A stretch of 64,000 bases of DNA from Hyphomicrobiales bacterium (GCA_900472395.1 UCHV01000025.1:1-64000); one strand, 5' to 3'; shown: positions 51,605-60,324, numbered from the stretch's first letter. Numbers and translations are program-made. The notes: generated from the sequence alone by a model not told the origin.

Positions 51605-52204
51605 TTACGGCTTGGCAGGCGTTGCCGGGGTAGTGGCGTTATCGGCCGGAGCCGCCGGGGTTGCCGGAGCGGTCGTTGACGACGTGGTCGTTGTATCCGT
51701 GCCGGACGTGGCTGCGGTCTGCTGTTCGGCCAACGTCATGAATTTCGGCGCCGACTGCAGAGATTCCGCCGTTTCGGTGGTGGTCAGGCGCACGCTGTTG
51801 TCTTCACGCGTGACCGACAGCTTGTCCATCGGGATGGCGACATTCTTTTCGCCGATACCAAGGAAACCGCCGACGCCGACCACGGCTGCGACAACACCGC
51901 CGTTTTCTTCCATGATCAGGTCATTCACGTCGCCGATGCTTTTGTCCTCGGCGTTATAGATCGACTTGCCCATGTAGTCGCTGGCTGCGACCTGGGTGGC
52001 GGCCTGTTCAGTCAGATAGGTGCCGGCCGCACCAGCGTCTGCCGATTTCATGGCAGGCGCTGCCGGTTTGGCCATCGTATCGGCCGGAGCCGTCTGTTCG
52101 GCGGGAGCCGCCGGAGCCGGAGCGGTGGTCTGGGCGAATGCCGGAGCAATCGCGGTGGATGCCATCATTGCAGCGGCTGCCATCGTGGTAAGGATCTTGC
52201 TCAT
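51605..52204 (-). CDS. Periplasmic PRC-barrel domain protein
   Basis: A 199-residue protein with a Sec signal (cleavage after AFA, about residue 24), an Ala/Pro-rich stretch, and a PRC-barrel (about 78-150: MGKSIYNAEDKSIGDVNDLIMEENGGVVAAVVGVGGFLGIGEKNVAIPMD). The last 40 residues are Thr/Ala/Pro repeats. Such proteins are common in rhizobial envelopes; function unknown. It is monocistronic, with terminators downstream. Confidence 0.85.
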   Translation of the reverse strand: MSKILTTMAAAAMMASTAIAPAFAQTTAPAPAAPAEQTAPADTMAKPAAPAMKSADAGAAGTYLTEQAATQVAASDYMGKSIYNAEDKSIGDVNDLIMEENGGVVAAVVGVGGFLGIGEKNVAIPMDKLSVTREDNSVRLTTTETAESLQSAPKFMTLAEQQTAATSGTDTTTTSSTTAPATPAAPADNATTPATPAKP

Positions 52205-52328
52205 ATCAAACCTGCCTTTCTCTCGTTGAAGACACAGCGTTTTTGAAGTTTTCCGCTGTGCCGGATCGACAGGAGAATGGCTAAGCCAAGCAATTGGTTC
52301 CGATTTTAATGGCTAAAAAATAGGCGGA

Positions 52329-52360
52329 AACTTGCGGAACAAACCCATGCCCCGCAAGTT
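52329..52360 (-). terminator. Hairpin after the lactonase gene
   Basis: Perfect 9-bp arms AACTTGCGG and CCGCAAGTT with a 14-nt loop, 37 nt after the lactonase stop, followed on the minus strand by TTTCC. Probable end of the galactose operon. Confidence 0.5.
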
Positions 52361-52396
52361 ATGGGAGCCGACCGAAAACCGGACGGGGGCGATCAC

Positions 52397-53287
52397 TCAG
52401 ATCAGATAATCCGGCTCGAAGCGCCCTTTCACGGAAATCCCGAGATCGATCAAATTGCCGGCTTTCGGATCTGCCTTGCGCGCTTCCTCGTCCATGCCCT
52501 GCCATGCGGATGTCGTCAGCAACCGGTCGGCATTCTTGCCGAAAAAGGCCGGGCAGCTCGGCTGTTTCACAGGCACTTCGTAACGGCCAAGCAACGTGCC
52601 ATCGGGCGCATAACAATCCACAACCCCGGCGCCCCAACGGGAATTCCAGATCTTGCCTTCCGCGTCGCAGACAGCGCCATCCATGCCGCCGGGTTTGCCG
52701 TTCTGATCGATCAGAACCGAAGCCTCGCCGGTCGGCAGGCCGGTTGCGGCGTCGAGGTCCACCCGCATCAGCCGGTTGATCTTGGTATCGACGAAATAAC
52801 CGATCTTGCCATCGGGCGAAAAGCAGATGGCGTTAGTGATGCTGATGTCACCGTACAGCTTTGTAACTTTGCCCTTGGCGACGTGGTAGATTGAACCCGC
52901 ACCGTCTTCCGCCTTGCGGCCCATTGTGCCGATCCACAGCGCGCCGGATGGGTGTACGCGGCCATCATTGGAGCGGTTGCCCGGCTTGTCTGCTTCCAGT
53001 TCCAGATAAGGCGTGAACTCGCCGCTGACGGTATCGCGAATGAAAAGTCCCTTGTCGGAGGCGATCAATTGGCGACCGGCATCGATGCGGGCAAGTACGC
53101 TGCCCATGAATGGCAAAAGGTGAACGCGGGTTTCGCCGGTCGCCGTGTCAAGTTCATGCAGTTCCTGGCCGACGATGTTGAACCACCATGCCTTGCCGGT
53201 ATGGGGATCGAAGGTCGGGCCTTCGCCAAGCAGGCTCGTCGCATCCGAAAGCACGGAACCCTTGAAGGGGATGATATTGGCCGTCAT
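52397..53287 (-). CDS. SMP-30/gluconolactonase family sugar lactonase
   Basis: A 296-residue six-bladed propeller: LLGEGPTFDPHTGKAWWFNIVG (metal-binding Glu), NRSNDGRVHPSGALWIGTMG, SITNAICFSPDGKIGYFVDTKINRL, GGMDGAVCDAEGKIWNSRWG. It hydrolyses an aldonolactone. Its place after an SDR dehydrogenase, KDGal kinase and KDPGal aldolase makes galactonolactone the likely substrate. It is the last gene of the leftward operon. Confidence 0.9.
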   Translation of the reverse strand: MTANIIPFKGSVLSDATSLLGEGPTFDPHTGKAWWFNIVGQELHELDTATGETRVHLLPFMGSVLARIDAGRQLIASDKGLFIRDTVSGEFTPYLELEADKPGNRSNDGRVHPSGALWIGTMGRKAEDGAGSIYHVAKGKVTKLYGDISITNAICFSPDGKIGYFVDTKINRLMRVDLDAATGLPTGEASVLIDQNGKPGGMDGAVCDAEGKIWNSRWGAGVVDCYAPDGTLLGRYEVPVKQPSCPAFFGKNADRLLTTSAWQGMDEEARKADPKAGNLIDLGISVKGRFEPDYLI

Positions 53288-53290
53288 GCC

Positions 53291-53935
53291 TCAGCCTCCC
53301 TTTTTCGCTGCGATGGCTGCGTCGTAGGCGGCAATGGTCACGCGGGCACGTTCGCCCACTTCGGCGGCGGTCATCCCCGGCTTGTAAAGGCTGGAGCCGA
53401 GACCGAAGGCCAGAATGTTGGCGTCGACATATTCACCGAAATTGGCGTCCGACACGCCACCGACGGCTGCGATCACCAGTTCGGGCGGCAGCACGGCGCG
53501 GATGGCGTTGATGCCGGATGGGCTGAGGGCGCTGGCCGGGAAAAATTTAAGACCCGTCGCGCCAGCGCGGGCAGCCGCCAGCGCTTCCGTTGCGGTAAAT
53601 ACGCCGGGCAAAGTCACCATGCCCCTGGCGGCCGCGGTTTCGATCACTGCCGGCTCCACATTCGGGCTTACCATCAGCTTGCCGCCAGCCGCATCCAGCG
53701 AATTCACCTGCTCGACCGTCAGCACCGTTCCGGCGCCGATCAGCACATCCGCGGGTGCAATCCTTGCTGCCGTCTCGATTGAGCGGAACGGATCGGGTGA
53801 GTTGAGCGGGATTTCGATCGCGGTAAAGCCGGTCTTGATCAGCGTACCGACAACGGCTTCCGCTTCGGTTGGTTTCAGGCCGCGCAGGATGGCCACCAGC
53901 GGGCGCTGCATTGTCGGGAATGGAATTCGGGTCAT
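53291..53935 (-). CDS. dgoA: 2-dehydro-3-deoxy-6-phosphogalactonate aldolase
   Basis: A 214-residue KDPG/KDPGal-type class I aldolase with catalytic Glu in TAIEIPLNS and Schiff-base Lys in GLKFFPAS, after LMVSPN. It splits 2-keto-3-deoxy-6-phosphogalactonate into pyruvate and glyceraldehyde 3-phosphate. Pairing with dgoK supports DgoA over Eda. The start at 53935 is preceded by AAGGAC at the normal distance. Confidence 0.9.
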   Translation of the reverse strand: MTRIPFPTMQRPLVAILRGLKPTEAEAVVGTLIKTGFTAIEIPLNSPDPFRSIETAARIAPADVLIGAGTVLTVEQVNSLDAAGGKLMVSPNVEPAVIETAAARGMVTLPGVFTATEALAAARAGATGLKFFPASALSPSGINAIRAVLPPELVIAAVGGVSDANFGEYVDANILAFGLGSSLYKPGMTAAEVGERARVTIAAYDAAIAAKKGG

Positions 53936-53945
53936 GGTCATGTCC

Positions 53946-54881
53946 TTAATTGTTGCCGCTGAAGACGGTTTTGGCTGCCTGCGACAGGCCGCGGCGCACC
54001 GCTTCATCGGCATCGATCGTATTGTATGGAAGGTTCAGCGCGTCGAAGGCGGCTTCATAAAGTCCCTGAAGACGGCCGGAGGCTATCAACCGGATGGGGG
54101 CGTCGAGTTTCTTGCGCTGCCAGCCATCGGCCATGCCGCCGGCAATTTCCGCGCCGATCAATGTGCCGGAAAGACGGGCCGCGGCACCGGTTGCATCCAG
54201 TCCGTCGAGCAGCTGGCCGGAACGCACGGTAAAGACCAGATTGGTGGCGCGCGCCGGCTGCGCAAACACGGCCTTGATCGCCGCCAGAAACACCGGGTGG
54301 GTGCCATCAAATGAGCCGGCATCGGTCAACGCATGCTGGAGGATCGAATTTTTCGAGATGACGTCGAAAAGCTCGCCGGTCATGAAGCTGGCGAAACCGG
54401 TGACCGTCTCTCCGTTCAGCCGCACCCATTTCGAATGCGTGCCCGGCATGCAGAACAGCTGTTCGCCTGAAACGCTTCGGTCGCGGGCGCCGAGAAGCTG
54501 GGTTTCCTCGCCGCGCATGACATCCGGAGCAGCGCCGCGCTGTGCGATGCCGGGCAGGATGCGGATATCGCGATTGCTGTTCGAAACGATTGCGGCTGCA
54601 GTCAGAACCGTTGGCAATGCGGCGGGCACATCGACATAACCGGCCTCCACCCATCCCTGACGCGCGCCAGCCATGCCGCAGATGATCACCGGCAGGTTTG
54701 CAGGAGCCGAAAGGGCGGACAAATGACTTTCGAGAATATCGGAAAAGCCGCTTTTGGCGGCAGTGGTCATGCCTTCACCGCTGCGGCGTTCACCAAGGAC
54801 CTGGCCTTCGGCATCGATCAGCCATAGTCGAAAACTGCTGGTGCCCCAGTCAACGGCGGCATAAGCGGGAGATGTCGTCAC
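53946..54881 (-). CDS. dgoK: 2-dehydro-3-deoxygalactonokinase
   Basis: A 311-residue DgoK: AAVDWGTSSFRLWLID phosphate-binding N-terminus, ICGMAGARQGWVEAGYVDVPA, FCMPGTHSKWVRL. It phosphorylates 2-keto-3-deoxygalactonate. The GTG at 54881 has GGAGGA and overlaps the SDR stop (GTGA). Confidence 0.92.
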   Translation of the reverse strand: MTTSPAYAAVDWGTSSFRLWLIDAEGQVLGERRSGEGMTTAAKSGFSDILESHLSALSAPANLPVIICGMAGARQGWVEAGYVDVPAALPTVLTAAAIVSNSNRDIRILPGIAQRGAAPDVMRGEETQLLGARDRSVSGEQLFCMPGTHSKWVRLNGETVTGFASFMTGELFDVISKNSILQHALTDAGSFDGTHPVFLAAIKAVFAQPARATNLVFTVRSGQLLDGLDATGAAARLSGTLIGAEIAGGMADGWQRKKLDAPIRLIASGRLQGLYEAAFDALNLPYNTIDADEAVRRGLSQAAKTVFSGNN

Positions 54882-55648
54882 AAAATTCCTCCATCGACGA
54901 TAATCCATTGGGCTGTCATCGCAGCAGAGGCCGCAGATGCCAGAAACAGAGCGGGGCCGGCGAGATCGTCCGCCACCAATATGCGCTTCAAACACTGGCG
55001 TTCGATCATCGTTGCAATCGATTCGTCCGTCAGCCACAGGCGTTTTTGCCGCTCGGTGACGATCATGCCGGGCAGAATGGCGTTGACGCGGATATTGTCC
55101 GGCCCCAGCTTGCCGGCAAGGCTTTTGGTCAGTCCCAGAATGCCCGCCTTGGCGGTGGCGTAGGCCGGCAGTTCACCCATGTTGAGCATGAAGGCGATCG
55201 ACGAAAAATTGACGATCGCGCCGCCGCCCTGTGCCTTCATATGGGGCACCGCCGCCTGCGAAACGAAGAAGAGCGGTTTCAGGTTTACCGCCAAGTTATC
55301 GTCCCAGTAGCTTTCGCTCACGGTTTCCAGATCGTGGCGGTCATCGCGGGCAGCGTTGTTGATCAGCACATCCAGCCGTCCGAGTTTCTGTGCGGCCTCG
55401 TTCACGGCGTTTCGTGCTGCGGCAACATCCGAAAGGTCTGCCTCGATGAAATGCACCGGATGCCGGCAATCTGCAGACAGATGGTTCGCGAGAGCGCGAC
55501 TTTCATCTGCCGCGATGTCGATAAACGCTACCCGGCTGCCTTGCCTGGCAAACGCCGTCGTGAGGGCGGCACCGATGCCGGATCCACCACCTGTAACGAG
55601 AACGCCGCGTCCGGCAAGATCGGGAAAAAGGGCAGGGGTTGCCGGCAC
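54878..55648 (-). CDS. SDR-family sugar dehydrogenase (probable galactose/aldose 1-dehydrogenase)
   Basis: A 256-residue short-chain dehydrogenase with TGGGSGIGAAL, NNAARDD, catalytic Ser in VNFSSIAF and YATAK. As first gene of an operon with kinase, aldolase and lactonase of the De Ley-Doudoroff route, it probably oxidises galactose or a related aldose to its lactone. A GTG at 55648 with GGAGGAAACA is preferred to ATGs at 55660 and 55684 that lack ribosome sites. Confidence 0.8.
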   Translation of the reverse strand: MPATPALFPDLAGRGVLVTGGGSGIGAALTTAFARQGSRVAFIDIAADESRALANHLSADCRHPVHFIEADLSDVAAARNAVNEAAQKLGRLDVLINNAARDDRHDLETVSESYWDDNLAVNLKPLFFVSQAAVPHMKAQGGGAIVNFSSIAFMLNMGELPAYATAKAGILGLTKSLAGKLGPDNIRVNAILPGMIVTERQKRLWLTDESIATMIERQCLKRILVADDLAGPALFLASAASAAMTAQWIIVDGGIL

Positions 55649-55688
55649 TGTTTCCTCCATTGCGGCAGAACACTGAATTTCCATTATG

Positions 55689-55717
55689 TGGAACTGTGTT
55701 TGATTATTTGGAATAGT
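55689..55717. promoter_or_regulatory. Direct repeats in the divergent SDR/iclR region, candidate IclR operator
   Basis: TGGAACTGT (55689-55697) and TGGAATAGT (55709-55717) are 20 bp apart, the same helical face, between the divergent promoters. Confidence 0.4.
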
Positions 55718-55772
55718 TTCGCTATGCCGTAAAAATTGTCAAGGCGGCGGTCAAGCGAAAGAGCAGCGCGGC

Positions 55773-56573
55773 ATGGTGAAACAAATGGAAAATACGGCTG
55801 CTCGAAACGGCGATACCGGCACGCTCGGCAAGGCGATGGCGCTTGTCGAAATGGTGGCGGATGCCGCGGCACCTTTGCGCTTCACGGATATATTGAACCG
55901 ATCCGGCCAGCCGCGCGGCACGCTGCATCGGCAGTTACGGCATCTTGTGGAAGAAGGGCTCATCGAGCTCGATACGGACGGCGCCTATGTGCCGGGCCTG
56001 CGCCTGCTTCGTCTTGCCTCGCGCGCATGGTCGCGCAACGAGTTTCGCCAGCTTGCCGCGCCGCATCTGCAGGTTCTTCACGATGCGACAGGTGAAACCG
56101 TGCACTTGGCGCTGCTGCGTGGCGCAGATGTCATCTATCTCGACAAGGTGGAGGCGCGCCAGGCGGTGCGCATGCACTCGCTGATCGGCAATGCTTCTCC
56201 CGCCTATTGCACAGGCGTCGGCAAGGCCGCGCTTGCAACATTGGATGATGCGGAGATCCGTACGCGGCTCGACGCTGTAAAGTTCGAGCATTTCACGGAT
56301 AGCACTCATGCCGATATCGAATCGTTGCTGGCTGATGTGAAGGAAATCAGGCAGCGCGGTTTCGCGTTTGATCTGGAAGAGCACCAACAGGGTATCTGTT
56401 GTGTTGCGGCATCGATTCGCGTGGTTGAGCAGAACCTGCTTGCCGGTATTTCCGTAACAGCACCGGCCTATCGTGTGGGTGAGGGGGTTTTGGAAGCATG
56501 GACCGCTCCGCTTCTGGCGGCAGCAGAGGCAATCTGTCGAGATGTGATGGCAGGGCTTTCGCCGCGGCGTTAA
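55773..56573 (+). CDS. IclR-family regulator of the galactose/galactonate operon
   Basis: A 266-residue protein with an IclR winged helix (LGKAMALVEMVADAAAPLRFTDILNRSGQPRGTLHRQLRHLVEEGLIEL) and effector domain (VIYLDKVEARQAVRMHSLIGNASPAYCTGVGKAALA). Divergent from the SDR-dgoK-dgoA-lactonase operon, which it likely controls. ATG at 55785 is a possible alternative start. Confidence 0.88.
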   Translation: MVKQMENTAARNGDTGTLGKAMALVEMVADAAAPLRFTDILNRSGQPRGTLHRQLRHLVEEGLIELDTDGAYVPGLRLLRLASRAWSRNEFRQLAAPHLQVLHDATGETVHLALLRGADVIYLDKVEARQAVRMHSLIGNASPAYCTGVGKAALATLDDAEIRTRLDAVKFEHFTDSTHADIESLLADVKEIRQRGFAFDLEEHQQGICCVAASIRVVEQNLLAGISVTAPAYRVGEGVLEAWTAPLLAAAEAICRDVMAGLSPRR

Positions 56574-56770
56574 CAATATCGGTGCAAATTACCGTATTTT
56601 TACGGAGAATTTCGAACAAGGGTTTGCAAATCTAATCATGTGTCATCATTGTCGGGCGTGTTGCCAATAGAGTGATAATCGTTTCATGCCACGTTGGCTG
56701 AAAGTGGAATGGGGGCGCTTACGCTTTGGTCGGAGATTTTTACCGCCAAGCCGAAGCGGAAGTACAGCAA

Positions 56771-57508
56771 ATGAAACAAATCGATATGGAAAATATGGAC
56801 GCATCCGGGGGCGGGAGTGTCGATGTTGCTGAAATTCCGGATCTGAAAACGCAGTTTGATGTCTTCCGTTTCATGAAACGGCTGACGGAGAACTATCGCC
56901 AGCGTGCCTTTATGGTCATGAACCTGCCGGCGGCGACCGCCACGGAGTTGGCCGGCAACACGATCATTACCAATTGGCCGGCAGACCTGCTGGCCGCCTT
57001 CGATCAGGCCAAAATGCTCAGCGGCAGCACGCTGTTGCGCAAGCTGCGACGCACGTCTGCGCCCTTCGCCTACGATCTCGAACAGGTGACGAAAGCCAGC
57101 GGCAACGCCGCCGCCCGGGTCATGTTCGAGCGATTCAATATGGTGCGCGGCGGATATTTTCCGGTTCACGATATCGCCGGCAATCGCGGTGTGGTTTCCA
57201 TTATCGGTGATGGTCCGGCCTTCTCGAAACAGCAGATGATGGAACTGACCTATGTTTCCATTCATGTTTTCGAGCGCTTGTCCGATATTCGCAGCCTCGA
57301 CATACGTGTCAACGAACAACTGAGCGACCGCGAGCTGGATTGCCTCAATTGGACATCGGCCGGCAAGACAAGCAGCGAGATTGCCGGAATTCTCGGATTG
57401 TCGGAGCATACGGTCAATCACTACCTGAACCGTGCAACCAAGAAGCTGGATACGGTCAACCGCACGCAGGCCGTAGCCAAAGCCTTGAGGGTCGGATTGA
57501 TCAAATAG
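56771..57508 (+). CDS. LuxR-type regulator with degenerate autoinducer-binding domain
   Basis: The 245-residue protein has an N-terminal Autoind_bind-like domain and a C-terminal LuxR HTH (LSDRELDCLNWTSAGKTSSEIAGILGLSEHTVNHYLNRATKKL). The ligand pocket is atypical: the usual W-x3-Y and DP of acyl-homoserine-lactone receptors read LLAAF and GST in this segment, before SAPFAYDL. No luxI gene is near. In Sinorhizobium LuxR-like genes also sit beside the mrp-atp region, so this is probably a conserved solo. The ATG at 56771 is chosen; a TTG at 56726 would add 15 residues. Confidence 0.82.
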   Translation: MKQIDMENMDASGGGSVDVAEIPDLKTQFDVFRFMKRLTENYRQRAFMVMNLPAATATELAGNTIITNWPADLLAAFDQAKMLSGSTLLRKLRRTSAPFAYDLEQVTKASGNAAARVMFERFNMVRGGYFPVHDIAGNRGVVSIIGDGPAFSKQQMMELTYVSIHVFERLSDIRSLDIRVNEQLSDRELDCLNWTSAGKTSSEIAGILGLSEHTVNHYLNRATKKLDTVNRTQAVAKALRVGLIK

Positions 57509-57650
57509 GCGTCCGCTGCATCGCAGCAGAGGCAGGTTCTGATGAAAAAACAGCCGCATCCCGCAGTGCATCATTTGCAGCGCGCAAGAAAATAGTTGAA
57601 TAGCTGAATTAACTTTCTGATTTCAAAGGTTATTTTTACTATTGAACAAA
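57509..57650. other. Intergenic DNA upstream of sigma-54-like promoter
   Basis: About 140 bp after the LuxR-type gene with no recognised gene. TGCA half-sites at 57567-57570 and 57576-57579 could belong to an activator such as NtrC or NifA, but symmetry is poor. Confidence 0.3.
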
Positions 57651-57667
57651 CTGGCACGATACCTGCA
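57651..57667 (+). promoter_or_regulatory. Sigma-54-type -24/-12 promoter
   Basis: CTGGCACGATACCTGCA matches the consensus YTGGCACGRNNNTTGCW at all fixed positions but one (C for the first T of TTGC), with invariant GG and GC correctly spaced. It lies in intergenic DNA with a strong terminator about 110 nt downstream. Confidence 0.7.
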
Positions 57668-57677
57668 TTATCAATAG

Positions 57678-57789
57678 CAGGTCCAGAGGGGACTGAAAGC
57701 GTCCCAAGAGGCGCGTCAAGAAGAGAGAGCCGCCGTCGGTTTCCTGCGCGCCATTGAGCCTTGCGCGGAACCGGCGGCGGTTCCTTTTT
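57678..57789 (+). ncRNA. Candidate sigma-54-dependent small RNA, about 110 nt
   Basis: Transcription from the sigma-54-type promoter should begin near 57678 and end in the T-run at 57785-57789. The 5' part can form a GGGAC / GTCCC hairpin (about 57694-57710). The 3' part folds into a long stem of about 18 pairs pairing 57731-57752 with 57763-57780, followed by TTCCTTTTT. No convincing reading frame is inside. It could instead be a premature-termination leader of mrp, whose start is 100 nt downstream. Confidence 0.6.
57731..57789 (+). terminator. Strong intrinsic terminator
   Basis: CCGCCG...CGGCGG outer stem with inner CGGTT/AACCG and GCGCG/CGCGC-type pairs, then TTCCTTTTT. A compact alternative stem GGAACCG / CGGTTCC (57767-57784) directly before the T-run also works. 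Confidence 0.8.
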
Positions 57790-57889
57790 AAGCGGCTCTT
57801 TATTTGCTTCCTGACAATCACGACCTATAAGCCGGACTATATATCGGCTCAGCGTATCGTTGCGCCCGGGATGGATGAAGAGGTTGGCC

Positions 57890-59026
57890 ATGACAGAGGT
57901 TACCAAGGAGCAGGTTCTGCAAACCCTATCGAAGGTGCGCGGCCCGGATCTTGAAGGCGATATCGTTTCGCTTGGCATGGTCTCGGACGTCTTCATCTCC
58001 GATTCGAAGGTTTATTTCTCCGTCAGCGTTCCGGCCGACCGTGCCAAGGAACTGGAGCCGTTGCGCTCCGCTGCTGAGCGCATCGTCAAGGCTATTCCGG
58101 GTGTAAAGAGCGTTCTGGCCACGCTGACCGCCGATCGCAAGGCAGGCTCCGCCCCGGCATCGCGCCCGGCACCACAGGCTCAGGCGGGCGGTCATGCCCA
58201 TCCGCATCCGCCCAAACCGGCCAAGTCCGGTGTGCCCGGCGTCGGCGCGATCATTGCGGTCGCATCCGGCAAAGGCGGCGTTGGCAAATCGACCACAGCC
58301 GTCAATCTGGCACTCGGGCTTTTGGCAAACGGTCTGCGCGTCGGCCTTCTCGATGCCGATATCTATGGCCCTTCCGTTCCGCGGCTTTTGAAGATTTCCG
58401 GCCGTCCAGAGCAGATCGACGGCAAATACATCAAACCGATGGAAAATTATGGCCTCAAGGCCATGTCGATGGGTTTCCTCGTCGATGAGGAAACCGCAAT
58501 GATCTGGCGCGGACCGATGGTGCAGTCGGCGTTGTTGCAGATGCTGCGTGAAGTCGCCTGGGGCGATCTCGACGTTCTCGTAGTTGATATGCCGCCGGGA
58601 ACCGGCGACGTGCAGCTGACCATGGCGCAGCAGGTGCCGCTGGCGGGAGCCGTCATTGTCTCCACACCGCAGGATCTGGCGTTGATCGACGCCCGCAAAG
58701 CCGTCAACATGTTCCGCAAAGTGGAAATCCCGCTTCTCGGCATCGTTGAGAACATGAGCTATTTCCTCGCTCCCGATACCGGCAACCGTTACGATATCTT
58801 CGGCCATGGCGGTGCCAAGGCGGAAGCGGAACGCATCGGCGTGCCGTTCCTCGGCGAAGTGCCGCTGACCATGGAAATCCGTGAGCGTTCCGATGCCGGT
58901 ACCCCCGTAGTCGCCGCCGTGCCGGATGGTCCGTCGGCCGCGATTTACCGCGATATCGCCACCGCCGTGTGGGCGCAGGTTTCCGGCCGGCCGCAGCGCA
59001 AGGCTCCATCCATCGTGTTTGAGTAA
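57890..59026 (+). CDS. mrp: Mrp/ApbC-family P-loop ATPase, Fe-S carrier
   Basis: A 378-residue protein: MIP18/DUF59-like N-domain (about 5-80), a His/Pro-rich linker (about 90-115), and a ParA/MinD-like ATPase with deviant Walker A GKGGVGKS (127-134), VLVVDMPPGTGD and STPQDLALIDARKA. The family carries iron-sulfur clusters to target enzymes. The CxxC that bridges the cluster in many homologues is absent here (the segment after ENMSYF reads LAPDTG), so cluster carriage is uncertain. The start at 57890 has GAGG upstream. Confidence 0.9.
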   Translation: MTEVTKEQVLQTLSKVRGPDLEGDIVSLGMVSDVFISDSKVYFSVSVPADRAKELEPLRSAAERIVKAIPGVKSVLATLTADRKAGSAPASRPAPQAQAGGHAHPHPPKPAKSGVPGVGAIIAVASGKGGVGKSTTAVNLALGLLANGLRVGLLDADIYGPSVPRLLKISGRPEQIDGKYIKPMENYGLKAMSMGFLVDEETAMIWRGPMVQSALLQMLREVAWGDLDVLVVDMPPGTGDVQLTMAQQVPLAGAVIVSTPQDLALIDARKAVNMFRKVEIPLLGIVENMSYFLAPDTGNRYDIFGHGGAKAEAERIGVPFLGEVPLTMEIRERSDAGTPVVAAVPDGPSAAIYRDIATAVWAQVSGRPQRKAPSIVFE

Positions 59027-59111
59027 GCGAGCGGGTTGAAGGCGGGAACCGTGAGGCACTTTTTCCGTTTTTTGCCACTGAACACACCGGCGCCGCCGTG
59101 GAGAAACTACC

Positions 59112-60086
59112 TTGATCAATGCCTATCATTCGCACGGATCGGTGACGGCTATCGCCGTCGAAGAAAATCCAACTTCCCTTGCCGAAGATGTGGTGTGGCT
59201 CGATCTTGTTGATCCGACGGCGGACGAGGATCGTTATGTGGAGCAGCTCCTCGGCATTCAGATCCCCACCCGCGCCGAGTTGAAGGATTTCGAACCCTCC
59301 AGCCGTCTCTATATCGAAAAGAACGCGGTGTTCATGACTGCCTCGCTGGTCTGGAAGGCCGATTCGGATAGTCCCGAAATTACCGACATCGCGTTCATCC
59401 TCACCGGCGGCAAGCTGGTGACGGTGCGTTATGCCGATCCGAAATCCTTCAAGCTCTTTACCGCCGCTCTGTGCCGCCAGCCGGCCGAAGCGCCGTGGGT
59501 GGGCAAGATGCTGCTTGCCCGTCTTCTTGAAACCATCGCCGATCGCACCGCCGAAATTCTTGAGACTGCCGTGTTGCGTATCGATGAATTGTCAAAGGAC
59601 ATCTTTCGCAACCGCGGCACGCGCCGCCCGCCGCAGTTTCTCGAAAACAAGCTTGCCGATATCGCCGCCCATCACCGGCTGGTCAGCAAGCTGCGCGACA
59701 GTCTCGGCTCGCTATCGCGCATGCTGACATTTCTTCTCAACGTGCCGCAGATCCATCATCACCCCGAAATCGAAGATCTCTGCAAAACTGTGGCGCATGA
59801 CCTGACGACACTGTCTGAGCACGCCAATTTCGTTTCCGGTAACATTGCCTTCCTGCTCGATGCTTCGCTTGGCCTGATCAGCGTCGAGCAGAACGCCATC
59901 ATCAAGATCTTCTCGATTGCCTCTGTCGTGTTTCTGCCGCCAACCCTGGTTGCCTCCATTTACGGCATGAATTTCCACAACATGCCTGAACTCGACTGGA
60001 CATTCGGCTACCCGATGGCGCTTTTCGGCATGATCCTGTCGGCGGTCATTCCGTTTTTCTTCTTCCGCTGGAAGGGCTGGCTGTAA
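59112..60086 (+). CDS. corA: CorA-type magnesium/divalent metal transporter
   Basis: A 324-residue CorA: cytoplasmic alpha/beta domain, a long helix, then two membrane segments with the selectivity motif YGMNF between them and a basic C-terminus (FRWKGWL). It forms a pentameric inner-membrane channel. It starts at a TTG with GGAG upstream, 85 nt after mrp. Confidence 0.93.
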   Translation: MINAYHSHGSVTAIAVEENPTSLAEDVVWLDLVDPTADEDRYVEQLLGIQIPTRAELKDFEPSSRLYIEKNAVFMTASLVWKADSDSPEITDIAFILTGGKLVTVRYADPKSFKLFTAALCRQPAEAPWVGKMLLARLLETIADRTAEILETAVLRIDELSKDIFRNRGTRRPPQFLENKLADIAAHHRLVSKLRDSLGSLSRMLTFLLNVPQIHHHPEIEDLCKTVAHDLTTLSEHANFVSGNIAFLLDASLGLISVEQNAIIKIFSIASVVFLPPTLVASIYGMNFHNMPELDWTFGYPMALFGMILSAVIPFFFFRWKGWL

Positions 60087-60324
60087 CCGCGTAAAGCCGC
60101 CGGTAACCGCACGGTTTTTCTTCACAATTCCGTCCTGTCTGCGGCGTGGCGCAAAGGTCACGCCGTGCTGACGTTTATGTGAGATCGCTAAAATCCCCGC
60201 GTTGGCAGGGCGGCCGGCGGCCGCGTTAACCGCTCATCAAGGTTAATGATTCATCTTCAAGGCATCGATTTGCCTTTGCCTGCTTTGTCTTTTGCCAGCG
60301 GCCTGCCTTGTGGAGTACCCGGTT

